Source of the DNA: Acidobacteriota bacterium
GTDB taxonomy: Bacteria > Acidobacteriota > Vicinamibacteria > Vicinamibacterales > Fen-181
Direction of reading: 5' to 3'
Assembly (NCBI GenBank): GCA_003170135.1
Contig: PMZR01000016.1
Location: 42,524-106,523 of the forward strand
Length of the DNA: 64,000 nucleotides
The translations under genes were made by a program, and so were the position numbers. Shown piece by piece: positions 27,832 through 35,210 of this stretch. The notes below the pieces were generated by a model. That model worked only from the letters and a program-made list of their open reading frames with translations. It had not been told where the DNA came from and did not search any database. The stretch's first letter is position 1. Each line of letters opens with the position of its first letter.

Positions 27832-28662
27832 CTACTTGATTTCCTGAACGCTCGCGGTGCGCAGCATGTAATTCTGGACCTGGCTCAGCTGGTTCGTGCG
27901 CAAGTCGATCTGGCTGAGCCCCTGCAGGACGCGGCGCTGGTCCGCCGCACGCTGCGACTCCACGTCCCGCGTGAAGCGGAGGAAGCGTTCGGCCAGCTGC
28001 TGGTCGAACTCGCGCTGCAGTCGGCGGTCCCTGTCATCGAGCAGCGTCTGCACGCGCGTGATCGTCGCCGTACTGTCCGACGGCGCACGGGCGCGGTCAG
28101 TGGACGCGCCGGCGGCCGCCGCGGTGACGGCGGTCGCGGCAGGCAGATCCTGGCGCAATCGTCGCTCGAGGGCCGCGAGGTCCGCGCGCCACGGCGCGGC
28201 ATTGACCTGCGCCGGCGCCTGCTGCGCCTGGCTCGGCGCGCCGGCCGGCTGCTGCCAGCCGGTGCGGAGCGTCACGCCGTCGCGACCGATGTGCACGTTC
28301 AGGTTCGCGATCCCTGCACCGGCCGCCAGCACGAGCACCGCCGCGGCCGCCTGCGCCCAGGCGGGCACGCGCGCCGGCACGCGCGGACGGAACCAATGAG
28401 CGGTGCGACGATCACGCGGCGGGACGGGACTCGCCGCGCGCGCGGGCGCATCGGCCTCGCCCACGACGCGAAAGCCGAGCGCCTGATCCGGCGGCGCCCA
28501 TTCGCCGAGCACCACGCGGACGCCGCGAAGAGCGTCCAGCTCGGTGGCGCACGCGGCGCAATCGGCCAGGTGCGCTTCGACGGCCTGGCGTTCGGCCTCG
28601 TCGCACTCGCCATAGAGATACGCCATCAACAAGGACTTGTCGTCGCAGACTCGTTGCTTCAT
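27832..28662 (-). CDS. Anti-sigma factor with zinc-finger-like domain
   Basis: Membrane-spanning anti-sigma factor of 276 aa. The N-terminal zf-HC2 anti-sigma domain has the usual H-x3-C-x2-C (HLADCAACATELDAL) at about residues 31-45. One helix (~95-118, AWAQAAAAVLVLAAGAGIANL) crosses the membrane. The periplasmic part is a long Gln/Arg-rich coiled coil (~150-265, LDDRDRRLQREFDQQLAERF). Its ATG overlaps the sigma factor stop by ATGA, so production of the pair is coupled. A longer frame that runs into the sigma gene is rejected. Confidence 0.85.
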   Translation of the reverse strand: MKQRVCDDKSLLMAYLYGECDEAERQAVEAHLADCAACATELDALRGVRVVLGEWAPPDQALGFRVVGEADAPARAASPVPPRDRRTAHWFRPRVPARVPAWAQAAAAVLVLAAGAGIANLNVHIGRDGVTLRTGWQQPAGAPSQAQQAPAQVNAAPWRADLAALERRLRQDLPAATAVTAAAAGASTDRARAPSDSTATITRVQTLLDDRDRRLQREFDQQLAERFLRFTRDVESQRAADQRRVLQGLSQIDLRTNQLSQVQNYMLRTASVQEIK

Positions 28663-29291
28663 ATGTCGCTCGGCCGGCGGGACACCGCACGCGATGGCGC
28701 GGCGCCGTCGTCCGCTCCGACGCTGCTGTGGATACCCGCTTCTTCCAGCTGCCGCCGCAGGAGCGTCAAGCCCTGGTAGAGCCGCGTCTTCACCGTGCTC
28801 AACGGGCAGCCCTGCAAATCCGCGATCTCCTGAAAGGTCAGGCCCTGGTATTCCTTCAACACAACCGCGGTGCGCTGCTCGTCGGACAGCACCCGCATCG
28901 CCATGGCGACCAGCCGGCTCATGTCCTGCCGCGCCACGAGATCTTCGACCGACTCGGCGGGACCGCGTTGCGAGGCGAGCTCCGTCAGGTCGACCCCTTC
29001 GGGAGCCTGGACGACCGGGGTCCGGCGTTCGCGGCGTATCCAATCGCGGCAGAGGTTGAGCGCGATCCGATACAGCCAGGACGAGAATTTCGCCTGCCCC
29101 TTGAAGGCCCCGATCCCGCGGAACGCACGCAGGAAGGTCTCCTGGCAGACGTCCCGGGCATCTTCCTCGCGGCCGATGACGCGGTAGGCGAGCGCGTAGA
29201 TAGGCCTCTCCCAGCGCGTGATCAGCTGGTTGAAGCTGTCAGCGTCGCCGTGCGTGGAACGCGCGACGAGTTCCTCGTCCGTGCACGTCAT
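28659..29291 (-). CDS. ECF-type RNA polymerase sigma factor
   Basis: Sigma-70 family factor of 210 aa with regions 2 and 4 only (extracytoplasmic function group). Region 2: FNQLITRWERPIYALAYRVI, DARDVCQETFLRAFRGIGAF and FSSWLYRIALNLCRDWIRR. Region 4: LSDEQRTAVVLKEYQGLTFQ and GCPLSTVKTRLYQGLTLLRR. ATG at 29291 begins MTCTDEELVARSTHGD, the family start; a longer frame would translate a heptamer repeat. Partner anti-sigma factor is the next gene. Promoter for the operon is probably within 29292-29480, where a TATAAT is on the minus strand at 29466-29461. Confidence 0.92.
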   Translation of the reverse strand: MTCTDEELVARSTHGDADSFNQLITRWERPIYALAYRVIGREEDARDVCQETFLRAFRGIGAFKGQAKFSSWLYRIALNLCRDWIRRERRTPVVQAPEGVDLTELASQRGPAESVEDLVARQDMSRLVAMAMRVLSDEQRTAVVLKEYQGLTFQEIADLQGCPLSTVKTRLYQGLTLLRRQLEEAGIHSSVGADDGAAPSRAVSRRPSDI

Positions 29292-29321
29292 CGGGAGCAG
29301 GGCGGACTCCTTGGGACCGTC

Positions 29322-29357
29322 GGGCTCTGGGCTCTTTGCTCTAGGGCTCCGGGCTCC
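29322..29357. repeat. Heptamer tandem array, unit GGGCTCT/GGGCTCC
   Basis: Five units in period 7 (one of 8 bp): GGGCTCT, GGGCTCT, TTGCTCTA, GGGCTCC, GGGCTCC. It lies 30 bp upstream of the ECF sigma start, the only one of the nine arrays in a divergent gap. Confidence 0.8.
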
Positions 29358-29537
29358 AGCCGGCACTCGGAAGCCCGCGGCTCCCGGCAACTGCGCCGCC
29401 TGCCCGCATCAATAAGTTAGACGCACATGATGGTGAAACAGTCGGATGACCGGGAGGACGATTATACCTCGCACTAACCCACTCAACCAGCAGGGGTTAC
29501 GGCGGACTGAAGGGCCGGGGACCGCGCCGAAGCGGCG

Positions 29538-29571
29538 GCGTTTGGTGGCAAACGCGCGGGTGGCATAGAAT
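29538..29571 (+). promoter_or_regulatory. Promoter candidate and inverted repeat upstream of the histidine kinase gene
   Basis: TTGGTG (29542-29547), 18-bp spacer, TAGAAT (29566-29571) is a moderate sigma-70 match. It overlaps a perfect inverted repeat GCGTTTG-GTGG-CAAACGC (29538-29555), a possible operator. The rest of the 29292-29748 gap has the heptamer array and a minus-strand TATAAT (29466-29461) and nothing else recognisable. Confidence 0.5.
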
Positions 29572-29748
29572 TGCCGGCGTCGGAAACCGGCCGGCGAGCG
29601 TATCGGGCCGGCGCTACGCCCCGCATTCACTCTGACCGATACACAGTCGAACAGGGGATGTGCTGGCCGCGGGGCGCGCAACGTGTCGCTCGCCGCGGGC
29701 GGGTGGCGTGCGCGCCGGCCACGGCGTGAGGACTTCGCGGGAGAACGG

Positions 29749-31833
29749 ATGAAAGACACCGATGTCGGAGCAGGCGACAAGGCGTCGCGCGCCCAGCTGC
29801 CGTCCTACGCCCTGCTCGGCCGGATGGTCGCCGAAACCCGCCGTGCGTCCGACATCTTCCCGCTCCTGCACGAAGACGCGGTCGCGGCCGTCGGTGGTCG
29901 CTGCTCGGTCCTGCTGCAGATCGACCCGCGGACGGCGCTGCTGCACCCGACGTCGGCGTTGGGCATCGACCGGCTCCCGCCCGAGCCGTGGATGTTGACC
30001 TCGGCCGAGGCCCGTGCGGCCGATGAGGCCTTCAGCAACGAAGCGCCGCTGTTCGTCGCCGACCTCCAGGCGCGGCTCCCCGCCCTGGCCGAACGACTCG
30101 GCACGTGCTCGGCGCTGCTCGTCCCGCTGTTCCAACTGCGCACGCCGCTCGCGCTGCTCGTCATCGGCGTCCGGGAACCGATCGCGAGCGTCCCCGAGCG
30201 ACTGCTGTCGGTCGCGCACGCGTTCGTGCTGGCCATCGAGCGGGCGCGCCTGCACCGCGAAGCCCAGCTGCAGCAGGAAGTGCGGCGCCTGCTCGACGCG
30301 TTCTCGCGCGTCGCCTCGTCGGCGCTGAACCTGACGACCGGCCTCGAGGTGTTCTGCCGCGACGCGAATCGCCTGTTCAACGCCGAGCGCACGTCGATCT
30401 GGCTGCACGACCGCCAGGCGCGCGCCCTGGTGCTGACCGCCTCCTCCGATCCGTCGTACCTGGCGCGCGGCACGCGCGTGTCGATTGAGAGCGCGCACTC
30501 GCCCGCCGCCGCCGCGATGCGACGGCCGCGCGCCGAGATCCACGATGCGCCGCAGGAGGACGCGGCCTCGATGGCGGCCTCGACGATCACGGTGCCGCTC
30601 AAGGGTCGCCGGCGCGCGCTGGGGACGCTCGTCTTCGAGAGCGTCCACGCGGACCCGGGCGCCGAGCTCGACCTGCTGGACAACGCCGACCTGGTGGGAC
30701 GCCAACTCTCAGGCGCCGTCGAGAACGTGCAACTGCTGGAAGACGTGCTGCGGTCGCGACGCGAGATGGAGAAGACGGTCAACTCGCTGCCCGACCTGGT
30801 GGCCGTTTGCGACGCCAGCCTGCAGTTGATGAACGTGAATCAGGCGTTCGCCGAGCGGGTGGGCCTCGGGCGCGATCAAATGGTCGGCCGGCTGCTCACC
30901 GATTTCCTGGGGCTCGACGCCACCAGCTGGCTGCGCAAGCTCGACGTCTGCGGCGCCGGTGCGGCGATCGCGCAGAGCTACACGCACGAACTCGATGACG
31001 CGATCCTCGGCGGCCGGTTCTCGATCACGGTCAGCACGCTGCTCGCTCCCGAGGGCGACCCGCTCGGTGTCATCCTGGTGGCCCGCGACATCACGCCGCA
31101 GACACGGCTCGAGGCGGAACGCACCGCGTTGCGCGATCGCCTCACGCAATCAGAGAAGCTGGCGGCGCTCGGACAGTTCATTGCCGGCATCGCGCACGAG
31201 CTGAACAATCCGCTGCAAGCGGTGCTGGGACACGCCGAGCTGATGCGCCGGCGCACCGGGCTCACACGCGATGTCCACCGCGACCTCCAGATCGTGTACC
31301 GCGAAGCCGACCGGGCGGCCAAGATCGTGCGCAACCTGCTCGTGTTCGCGGGCAAGCGGCGGCTCGCGCGCCGGCTCGTGAACGTCAACACCGTGGTCGG
31401 CAAAGCGCTCTCGAACCGGGCGAGCGCGTGCCGCGCGGGTGGCATTGAAATCGTTCGCCAGCTCGACGAACACGCGCCGAAGATCCTGGCCGATCCGCTC
31501 CTGCTGCAGGAGGCGATCCTCAACATCGTCATCAACGCCGAGCAGGCGGTCGCCGCGAAGGGCGGGGGACGAATCGAGGCGCGCACGAAATCCTGGCCCG
31601 CACGCAACCTCGTGGTGATCGAAATACGCGATACGGGCCCCGGCATCCCGCCCGAGGTAATGGCCCGGATCTTCGAGCCGTTCTACACGACCAAGGAAGT
31701 TGGCCAGGGCACGGGGCTTGGCCTGGCGATCACGTACGGCATCGTCCAGGAACACGGCGGGCACGTGCTGGCGGCGACCCACCAGGAAGGCGGCGCGGTT
31801 TTCACGGTGGAGTTGCCGACCGGCAGGGGTTAG
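29749..31833 (+). CDS. GAF/PAS sensor histidine kinase
   Basis: Soluble sensor kinase of 694 aa, no membrane helix. Two GAF-like domains (about 20-180 and 200-345), a PAS domain (about 355-465, with SLPDLVAVCDASLQLMNVNQ), HisKA with the phosphorylated His483 in AGIAHELNNPLQAVLGH, and HATPase_c with N-box NIVINAEQAV, G1 IRDTGPGIP, F-box RIFEPFYTTK and G2 GTGLGLAI. ATG at 29749 has GGGAGA upstream at 29739-29744; an earlier GTG (29683) is less likely. The HTH-response regulator gene follows 95 bp downstream and is the likely partner. Confidence 0.9.
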   Translation: MKDTDVGAGDKASRAQLPSYALLGRMVAETRRASDIFPLLHEDAVAAVGGRCSVLLQIDPRTALLHPTSALGIDRLPPEPWMLTSAEARAADEAFSNEAPLFVADLQARLPALAERLGTCSALLVPLFQLRTPLALLVIGVREPIASVPERLLSVAHAFVLAIERARLHREAQLQQEVRRLLDAFSRVASSALNLTTGLEVFCRDANRLFNAERTSIWLHDRQARALVLTASSDPSYLARGTRVSIESAHSPAAAAMRRPRAEIHDAPQEDAASMAASTITVPLKGRRRALGTLVFESVHADPGAELDLLDNADLVGRQLSGAVENVQLLEDVLRSRREMEKTVNSLPDLVAVCDASLQLMNVNQAFAERVGLGRDQMVGRLLTDFLGLDATSWLRKLDVCGAGAAIAQSYTHELDDAILGGRFSITVSTLLAPEGDPLGVILVARDITPQTRLEAERTALRDRLTQSEKLAALGQFIAGIAHELNNPLQAVLGHAELMRRRTGLTRDVHRDLQIVYREADRAAKIVRNLLVFAGKRRLARRLVNVNTVVGKALSNRASACRAGGIEIVRQLDEHAPKILADPLLLQEAILNIVINAEQAVAAKGGGRIEARTKSWPARNLVVIEIRDTGPGIPPEVMARIFEPFYTTKEVGQGTGLGLAITYGIVQEHGGHVLAATHQEGGAVFTVELPTGRG

Positions 31834-31850
31834 ACTTCACGCGTTCGCCT

Positions 31851-31920
31851 TTCGGCGTTCGGACTCCGGACTCCGGACTCCGGACTCCGGACTCCGGACT
31901 TCGGACTTCAGACTTCAGAT
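31851..31920. repeat. Heptamer tandem array, unit TCCGGAC
   Basis: Ten units in exact period 7 between the histidine kinase and the response regulator: TTCGGCG, TTCGGAC, five perfect TCCGGAC, then TTCGGAC, TTCAGAC, TTCAGAT-like units. Units decay from the middle outwards. It is the most regular array in the window; the core TCCGGA is self-complementary. Confidence 0.92.
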
Positions 31921-31928
31921 TGACGACG

Positions 31929-32510
31929 ATGATCGATGAAGCGTTTCTCACGACCGAAGAAGTGCTCGACTACCTGCAGGTGACGCAGCGGACCGTGTAC
32001 CGGCTCATCAAGGCCGGTCGCATTCCAGCCGTGCGCGTGGGACGGCAATGGCGGTTCCGCAAGCAGGATGTCGATCGCTGGCTCGAGACCCAGCAGGGAC
32101 GGGCTTCACGAGCGTCGGTCGCAAGCGTCGTGCGGCCTGCGCTCGATCGGCGCGCGCGCATCCTCGTCGTCGATGACGAAGCCGGCATCCGCGAGCTGTT
32201 GTCGAAAACGCTGGCGCTGGCCGAGTACGAAGTAGATCTTGCGCCCGGCGGGCAGGAAGCCCTCGAACGACTGCGCGCCGACCACTACGACCTGGTGATC
32301 ACCGACCTGAAGATGCCCGGCGTCGACGGGATGACCCTGATTCGCGAGGCGCGTCGTTTCCTGCCGCAACTGCCCATCATCATCATCACGGGATTCTCCA
32401 CCGAGGCGAGCGCCATCGAAGCGATCAACCTCGGCGTCAACGGCTACCTCACGAAGCCGTTCCGTGTCCCTAAAGTCCTATCGGTTGCGGCCAAGGCCCT
32501 GGGCGAATAG
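31929..32510 (+). CDS. Response regulator with N-terminal excisionase-type HTH
   Basis: Protein of 193 aa with an unusual domain order. Residues 8-55 are an excisionase/MerR-like helix-turn-helix with wing (FLTTEEVLDYLQVTQRTVYR, PAVRVGRQWRFRKQDVDRWL). After a 25-residue linker comes a receiver domain (~77-190) with the acidic pair D82/D83, phosphoacceptor Asp126 in VITDLKMPGVDG, Thr154 and Lys176. DNA-binding domains normally follow the receiver. ATG 31929 is chosen; a TTG at 31920 within the heptamer array is possible. Likely phosphorylated by the upstream kinase. Target could be the next gene or the fibre-like operon. Confidence 0.88.
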   Translation: MIDEAFLTTEEVLDYLQVTQRTVYRLIKAGRIPAVRVGRQWRFRKQDVDRWLETQQGRASRASVASVVRPALDRRARILVVDDEAGIRELLSKTLALAEYEVDLAPGGQEALERLRADHYDLVITDLKMPGVDGMTLIREARRFLPQLPIIIITGFSTEASAIEAINLGVNGYLTKPFRVPKVLSVAAKALGE

Positions 32511-32673
32511 GACCCTTCGGCCCGGTCGCCACCTGCCAGCCATCCCGCCTAATATCCCTGCAACTTGTGTATTTGCAATGGCTTAGGTCATCTGTACGGG
32601 CCCATCAGCTGCCCGTTTGCCCCCCTGCCGCCCTCTCTCATCAAAAAAAATCGTCCGACCCCAACAATTTCTC

Positions 32674-32703
32674 TTGACGAGCTCTGCGGCATGAAAGTAT
32701 CTT
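32674..32703 (+). promoter_or_regulatory. Sigma-70 type promoter of the stand-alone HTH gene
   Basis: TTGACG (32674-32679), 18-bp spacer, TATCTT (32698-32703), inside an AT-rich stretch (32640-32735) that stands out in this GC-rich DNA. The rest of the gap 32511-32770 shows no gene. Confidence 0.6.
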
Positions 32704-32705
32704 GT

Positions 32706-32741
32706 TGTCATCTACTGTCATATAAAGTTCTTCAGATGACA
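32706..32741 (+). promoter_or_regulatory. TGTCAT operator-like repeats
   Basis: TGTCAT occurs at 32706 and again at 32716, exactly 10 bp apart in the same orientation, and its reverse complement ATGACA is at 32736-32741. The outer copies form a perfect 8-bp inverted repeat TGTCATCT/AGATGACA. The block lies just downstream of the -10 box, where binding of a repressor would stop transcription. Confidence 0.6.
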
Positions 32742-32770
32742 GCCCGATAGCAGATTCTGAAGGTCACGAG

Positions 32771-32980
32771 ATGACACCTGGGCACTACAACGGTTTCGGC
32801 GACAACGAGTTCATGACCACCGACGACGTGCTGGGGTACCTGCGCATCAACGCCCGGACCGTCTACCGGCTGATCAGGGACGGCGAGCTCCCCGCCGTGC
32901 GAATCGGCCGGCAGTGGCGGGTCCGGCGCTGCGACCTCGACAGCTGGCTGGACGGCCAGCGGCCCGGCGCGGGCAAGTAA
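32771..32980 (+). CDS. Stand-alone excisionase-type HTH DNA-binding protein
   Basis: Small protein of 69 aa, nearly all one winged helix-turn-helix: FMTTDDVLGYLRINARTVYR then PAVRIGRQWRVRRCDLDSWL. It matches the N-terminal domain of the response regulator 800 bp upstream in most positions of the recognition helix and wing (TVYRLI, PAVR(V/I)GRQWR), so the two probably bind related DNA. An ATG at 32813 would give a 55-aa version starting at the domain. Family members include Xis/TorI and BldC-like regulators. It has its own promoter with operator-like repeats and directly precedes the secreted-protein operon. No integrase is nearby, so a regulator is more likely than an excisionase. Confidence 0.85.
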   Translation: MTPGHYNGFGDNEFMTTDDVLGYLRINARTVYRLIRDGELPAVRIGRQWRVRRCDLDSWLDGQRPGAGK

Positions 32981-33003
32981 CCACCCACCGCCATGGCTGC
33001 ACA

Positions 33004-33074
33004 CATGGCGGACTCAGGCGGAAACGACGTGCACGCCTCACACACCCCGTGAGGGCATTGCAAGGACGAAGGCC
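33004..33074 (+). promoter_or_regulatory. Duplicated leader A with conserved stem-loop
   Basis: This leader is about 80% identical to the one before the next gene (33601-33666). It has CCTCAC-ACACCCC-GTGAGG (33036-33041 with 33049-33054) as a hairpin and a possible short frame GTG CAC GCC TCA CAC ACC CCG TGA at 33029 behind AGGCGG. The hairpin sits about 20 bp before the ATG. Confidence 0.55.
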
Positions 33075-33569
33075 ATGAAGAAGGTCCTCATCACTCTCGT
33101 GGCGGTTCTGGCCGTGACCGGAACCGTCGCCTTTGCGGCCACTGACACCAAGACCGTCACGGTCACCGCGACGGTGAGCGCCACGGCCAAGTTGTCGCTC
33201 ACCTCGGCCACCCTGACGTTCGCCAACGCCGACCCCGACACCACGCCGTCGATCGCCGCGAGCGAGGGCGCGTTGACCGTCACGGCCAAGGGGAAGACGA
33301 GTGCGGCCGGCAACATCACGCTCACCGTGAAAGCGGGCGGTGCGCTGACGTCGGGGACCGACACCATCGCCGTCTCGAACCTGACCTGGACGGCGACCGG
33401 CGCCGGCTACGTGGCGGGAACGATGAGCAGCGCCACCGCCCAGTCGGTCGGTTCGTGGACCGGCTCGGGCAACTACCCCGGCACCCAGACTTACGCGCTG
33501 CTCAACAGCTGGACGTACACGACGGGCAGCTACACGGCGACCCTGACCTACACGCTGACCGCCCCATAG
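33075..33569 (+). CDS. Secreted beta-rich subunit-like protein 1
   Basis: Exported protein of 164 aa, first of four tandem relatives. Signal peptide MKKVLITLVAVLAVTGTVAF...A. The mature part is Thr/Ser/Ala-rich beta-strand: TVTVTATVSATAKLSLTSAT, FANADPDTTPSIAASEG, SNLTWTATGAGYVAGTM, and the end NSWTYTTGSYTATLTYTLTAP with strictly alternating hydrophobics. Size, secretion and the terminal beta-strand are like pilins of chaperone-usher systems, above all the spore-coat U/archaic type that end GTYTDTVTVTVTY, but no family was recognised with confidence and there is no Cys pair. Downstream chaperone and barrel genes support a surface subunit. Confidence 0.75.
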   Translation: MKKVLITLVAVLAVTGTVAFAATDTKTVTVTATVSATAKLSLTSATLTFANADPDTTPSIAASEGALTVTAKGKTSAAGNITLTVKAGGALTSGTDTIAVSNLTWTATGAGYVAGTMSSATAQSVGSWTGSGNYPGTQTYALLNSWTYTTGSYTATLTYTLTAP

Positions 33570-33600
33570 TCACGCGTACCCCCACCTCCACCAGGCACGG

Positions 33601-33666
33601 GTGGCGGAATCAGGAGGAAACGACGTGCTCACCTCACACAGTGAGGCCGTCGCAAGGAGCAAGGCA
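33601..33666 (+). promoter_or_regulatory. Duplicated leader B with conserved stem-loop
   Basis: Second copy of the leader, with the same stem CCTCAC/GTGAGG (33632-33637, 33641-33646) but loop ACA instead of ACACCCC. AGGAGG at about 33612 stands before GTG 33625, whose frame runs into the gene without a stop. In copy A the extra four loop bases change the frame and it ends at TGA. Confidence 0.55.
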
Positions 33667-34176
33667 ATGAAGAAAGTTCTCATCACCATGGTGGCGGTTC
33701 TGGCGTTGGCCGGAACCATGTTCGCCGCCGACATCACGAAGACCGCCAACGTCACCGTCAGCGCCACCGTCGGCTCGGCGGCGAGCCTCGCGCTCAACCA
33801 GACTACGCAGACGTTCGCGGACTCGGATCCGGCCACGGTCCCGTCCATTGCGGCGACCGAAGGGGCCATCACCATCACCGCGAAGGCGAGGACGGGGTCG
33901 AGCAGCGGCGTCACGCTGACCGTGGTTTCGGGTGACGACCTCAAGTCGGGTTCCGACACGATTCTGATCAACAATCTGACGTGGACCGCGAGTGGCAACC
34001 ACTACGGCGCGGGCACCATGAACGCGTCGACGGCGCAGACGGTTGCATCCTGGACGGGATCGACCCCGAATCCGGGCGGTTACGTCGGCGCGCAGACCTA
34101 TGCGCTGGCCAACAGCTGGGCCTACGCGACCGGTTCGTACACGGCGACCCTGACCTACACGCTGACCGTTCCCTAG
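33667..34176 (+). CDS. Secreted beta-rich subunit-like protein 2
   Basis: Exported protein of 169 aa, closest relative of protein 1 (shared signal MKKVLIT and the same order of motifs). FADSDPATVPSIAATEG, NNLTWTASGNHYGAGTMNAS, GAQTYALANSWAYATGSYTA and the end LTYTLTVP. The start at 33667 repeats the MKKVLIT start of protein 1; GTG 33625 with a strong AGGAGG site would add 14 residues in front of the signal peptide. No cysteines, so no disulphide as in classical pilins. Confidence 0.75.
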   Translation: MKKVLITMVAVLALAGTMFAADITKTANVTVSATVGSAASLALNQTTQTFADSDPATVPSIAATEGAITITAKARTGSSSGVTLTVVSGDDLKSGSDTILINNLTWTASGNHYGAGTMNASTAQTVASWTGSTPNPGGYVGAQTYALANSWAYATGSYTATLTYTLTVP

Positions 34177-34221
34177 TCGCCGGTCAAAGCAGAGGGGAAG
34201 GGTGTGAGGAGAAGTTCTGCG

Positions 34222-34743
34222 ATGCGTCCTGGACTCAAGCAAGCAGGTCGATGCGGGTGGCTGTTGGTGGCGTGCCTCCTGGCCGTCACCGCAGACGCCC
34301 GCGCGCAGAACCCGAGGACGGCGAACGAGACGGTCACCTTCGTCGTCGCCGCGCAGGCCAATCTCACGCTGTCGGCGACGACGCAGACTTTCCCGAACGC
34401 GGACCCCGACACGGTTCCGCAAATCCCGGCTTCGCAGGGGCCGGTGACGATCACGACCAAGGGACGCACGGCCCCGGGCAACCAGATCATTCTCTCGGCG
34501 CTCGCATCGGACGATCTTCGGTCTGGCACGAACACGATCCTGATCGGCGCGCTCACGTGGACCGCGAGCGGCACCGGGTACGTCGGCGGGACGATGAACA
34601 GGACCACCGCACAGCAGGTGGGACTGTGGAGCACGAGCGGGAACTTCGGGGGAACGCAAACGTACCTCCTCGCCAACTCGTGGACGTATCCAACGGGCAA
34701 CTACGGTCCCGTGACTCTGACCTACACGCTCAGCGCGCCGTAG
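34222..34743 (+). CDS. Secreted beta-rich subunit-like protein 3
   Basis: Exported protein of 173 aa. Start ATG 34222 has AGGAGA at about 34207 upstream; a GTG at 34204 is less likely. A signal peptide (MRPGLKQAGRCGWLLVACLL...ARAQ) is followed by the same domain pattern: FPNADPDTVPQIPASQG, GALTWTASGTGYVGGTMNRT, FGGTQTYLLANSWTYPTGNY and the end VTLTYTLSAP. More diverged than proteins 1 and 2. It lacks the duplicated leader. Confidence 0.75.
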   Translation: MRPGLKQAGRCGWLLVACLLAVTADARAQNPRTANETVTFVVAAQANLTLSATTQTFPNADPDTVPQIPASQGPVTITTKGRTAPGNQIILSALASDDLRSGTNTILIGALTWTASGTGYVGGTMNRTTAQQVGLWSTSGNFGGTQTYLLANSWTYPTGNYGPVTLTYTLSAP

Positions 34744-34760
34744 CGCCTCGGGGCACCATC

Positions 34761-35210
34761 ATGAAGCTGTTTCTGGCTGGAGTCGCGGCGGTCGTTCTCA
34801 CCCTGGCATTCGGGTCGCCGGCCGGGGCGCAGACGCTCACCCTGACCCTCAGCCGGGCGACGTTCACGTATCCGTCCGGCGATCCGGACACGACGCCCAC
34901 GGTGTCGAGCCCCAGCTTCAACGTCACCTACCGCGTGCAGAACAACGCGGGAAAGAACTGGCACCTGGCGGTGCGCGCCAACGCCGATCTCGCGCGCACG
35001 GGGGGCGGGGCGACGATACCGACGACCAACACGACGTTCACGGGAACCATTGGCAGCGGCACCTTGAGCAACGCCGATCAGACGCTGGCCAGTGGCACGG
35101 GCAACCGGACGTCGGTGACGCGCAGCATCACATTCACTTTGCTGAACCAATGGACTTACAGCGCCGGCACGTATACGCAGACCATCGTCTTCACGCTCAG
35201 CGTGCCCTAG
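34761..35210 (+). CDS. Secreted beta-rich subunit-like protein 4
   Basis: Exported protein of 149 aa, the most diverged of the four. Signal peptide MKLFLAGVAAVVLTLAFGSP...GAQ. It keeps the motif GDPDTTPTVSSPSFNVTYRV and the end NQWTYSAGTYTQTIVFTLSVP but has lost the LTWTASG stretch. It begins 17 bp after protein 3 and its last 61 bp overlap the chaperone gene. Position next to the chaperone suggests a tip, adaptor or terminating subunit, as inference only. Confidence 0.72.
   Translation: MKLFLAGVAAVVLTLAFGSPAGAQTLTLTLSRATFTYPSGDPDTTPTVSSPSFNVTYRVQNNAGKNWHLAVRANADLARTGGGATIPTTNTTFTGTIGSGTLSNADQTLASGTGNRTSVTRSITFTLLNQWTYSAGTYTQTIVFTLSVP

Noticed and set aside
29561-29575. A sigma-54-like TGGCAT...TTGCC before the histidine kinase gene
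   Set aside because: GG and GC are nine bases apart instead of ten, and spacing is strict for sigma-54.
32641-32650. A-run near 32643 as a terminator on the minus strand
   Set aside because: No stem next to the run and no minus-strand gene ends there.
32771-32980. True excisionase of an integrated element
   Set aside because: No partner integrase or attachment site next to it; the nearest relative is the HTH of the response regulator, and it has its own promoter with operator-like repeats.
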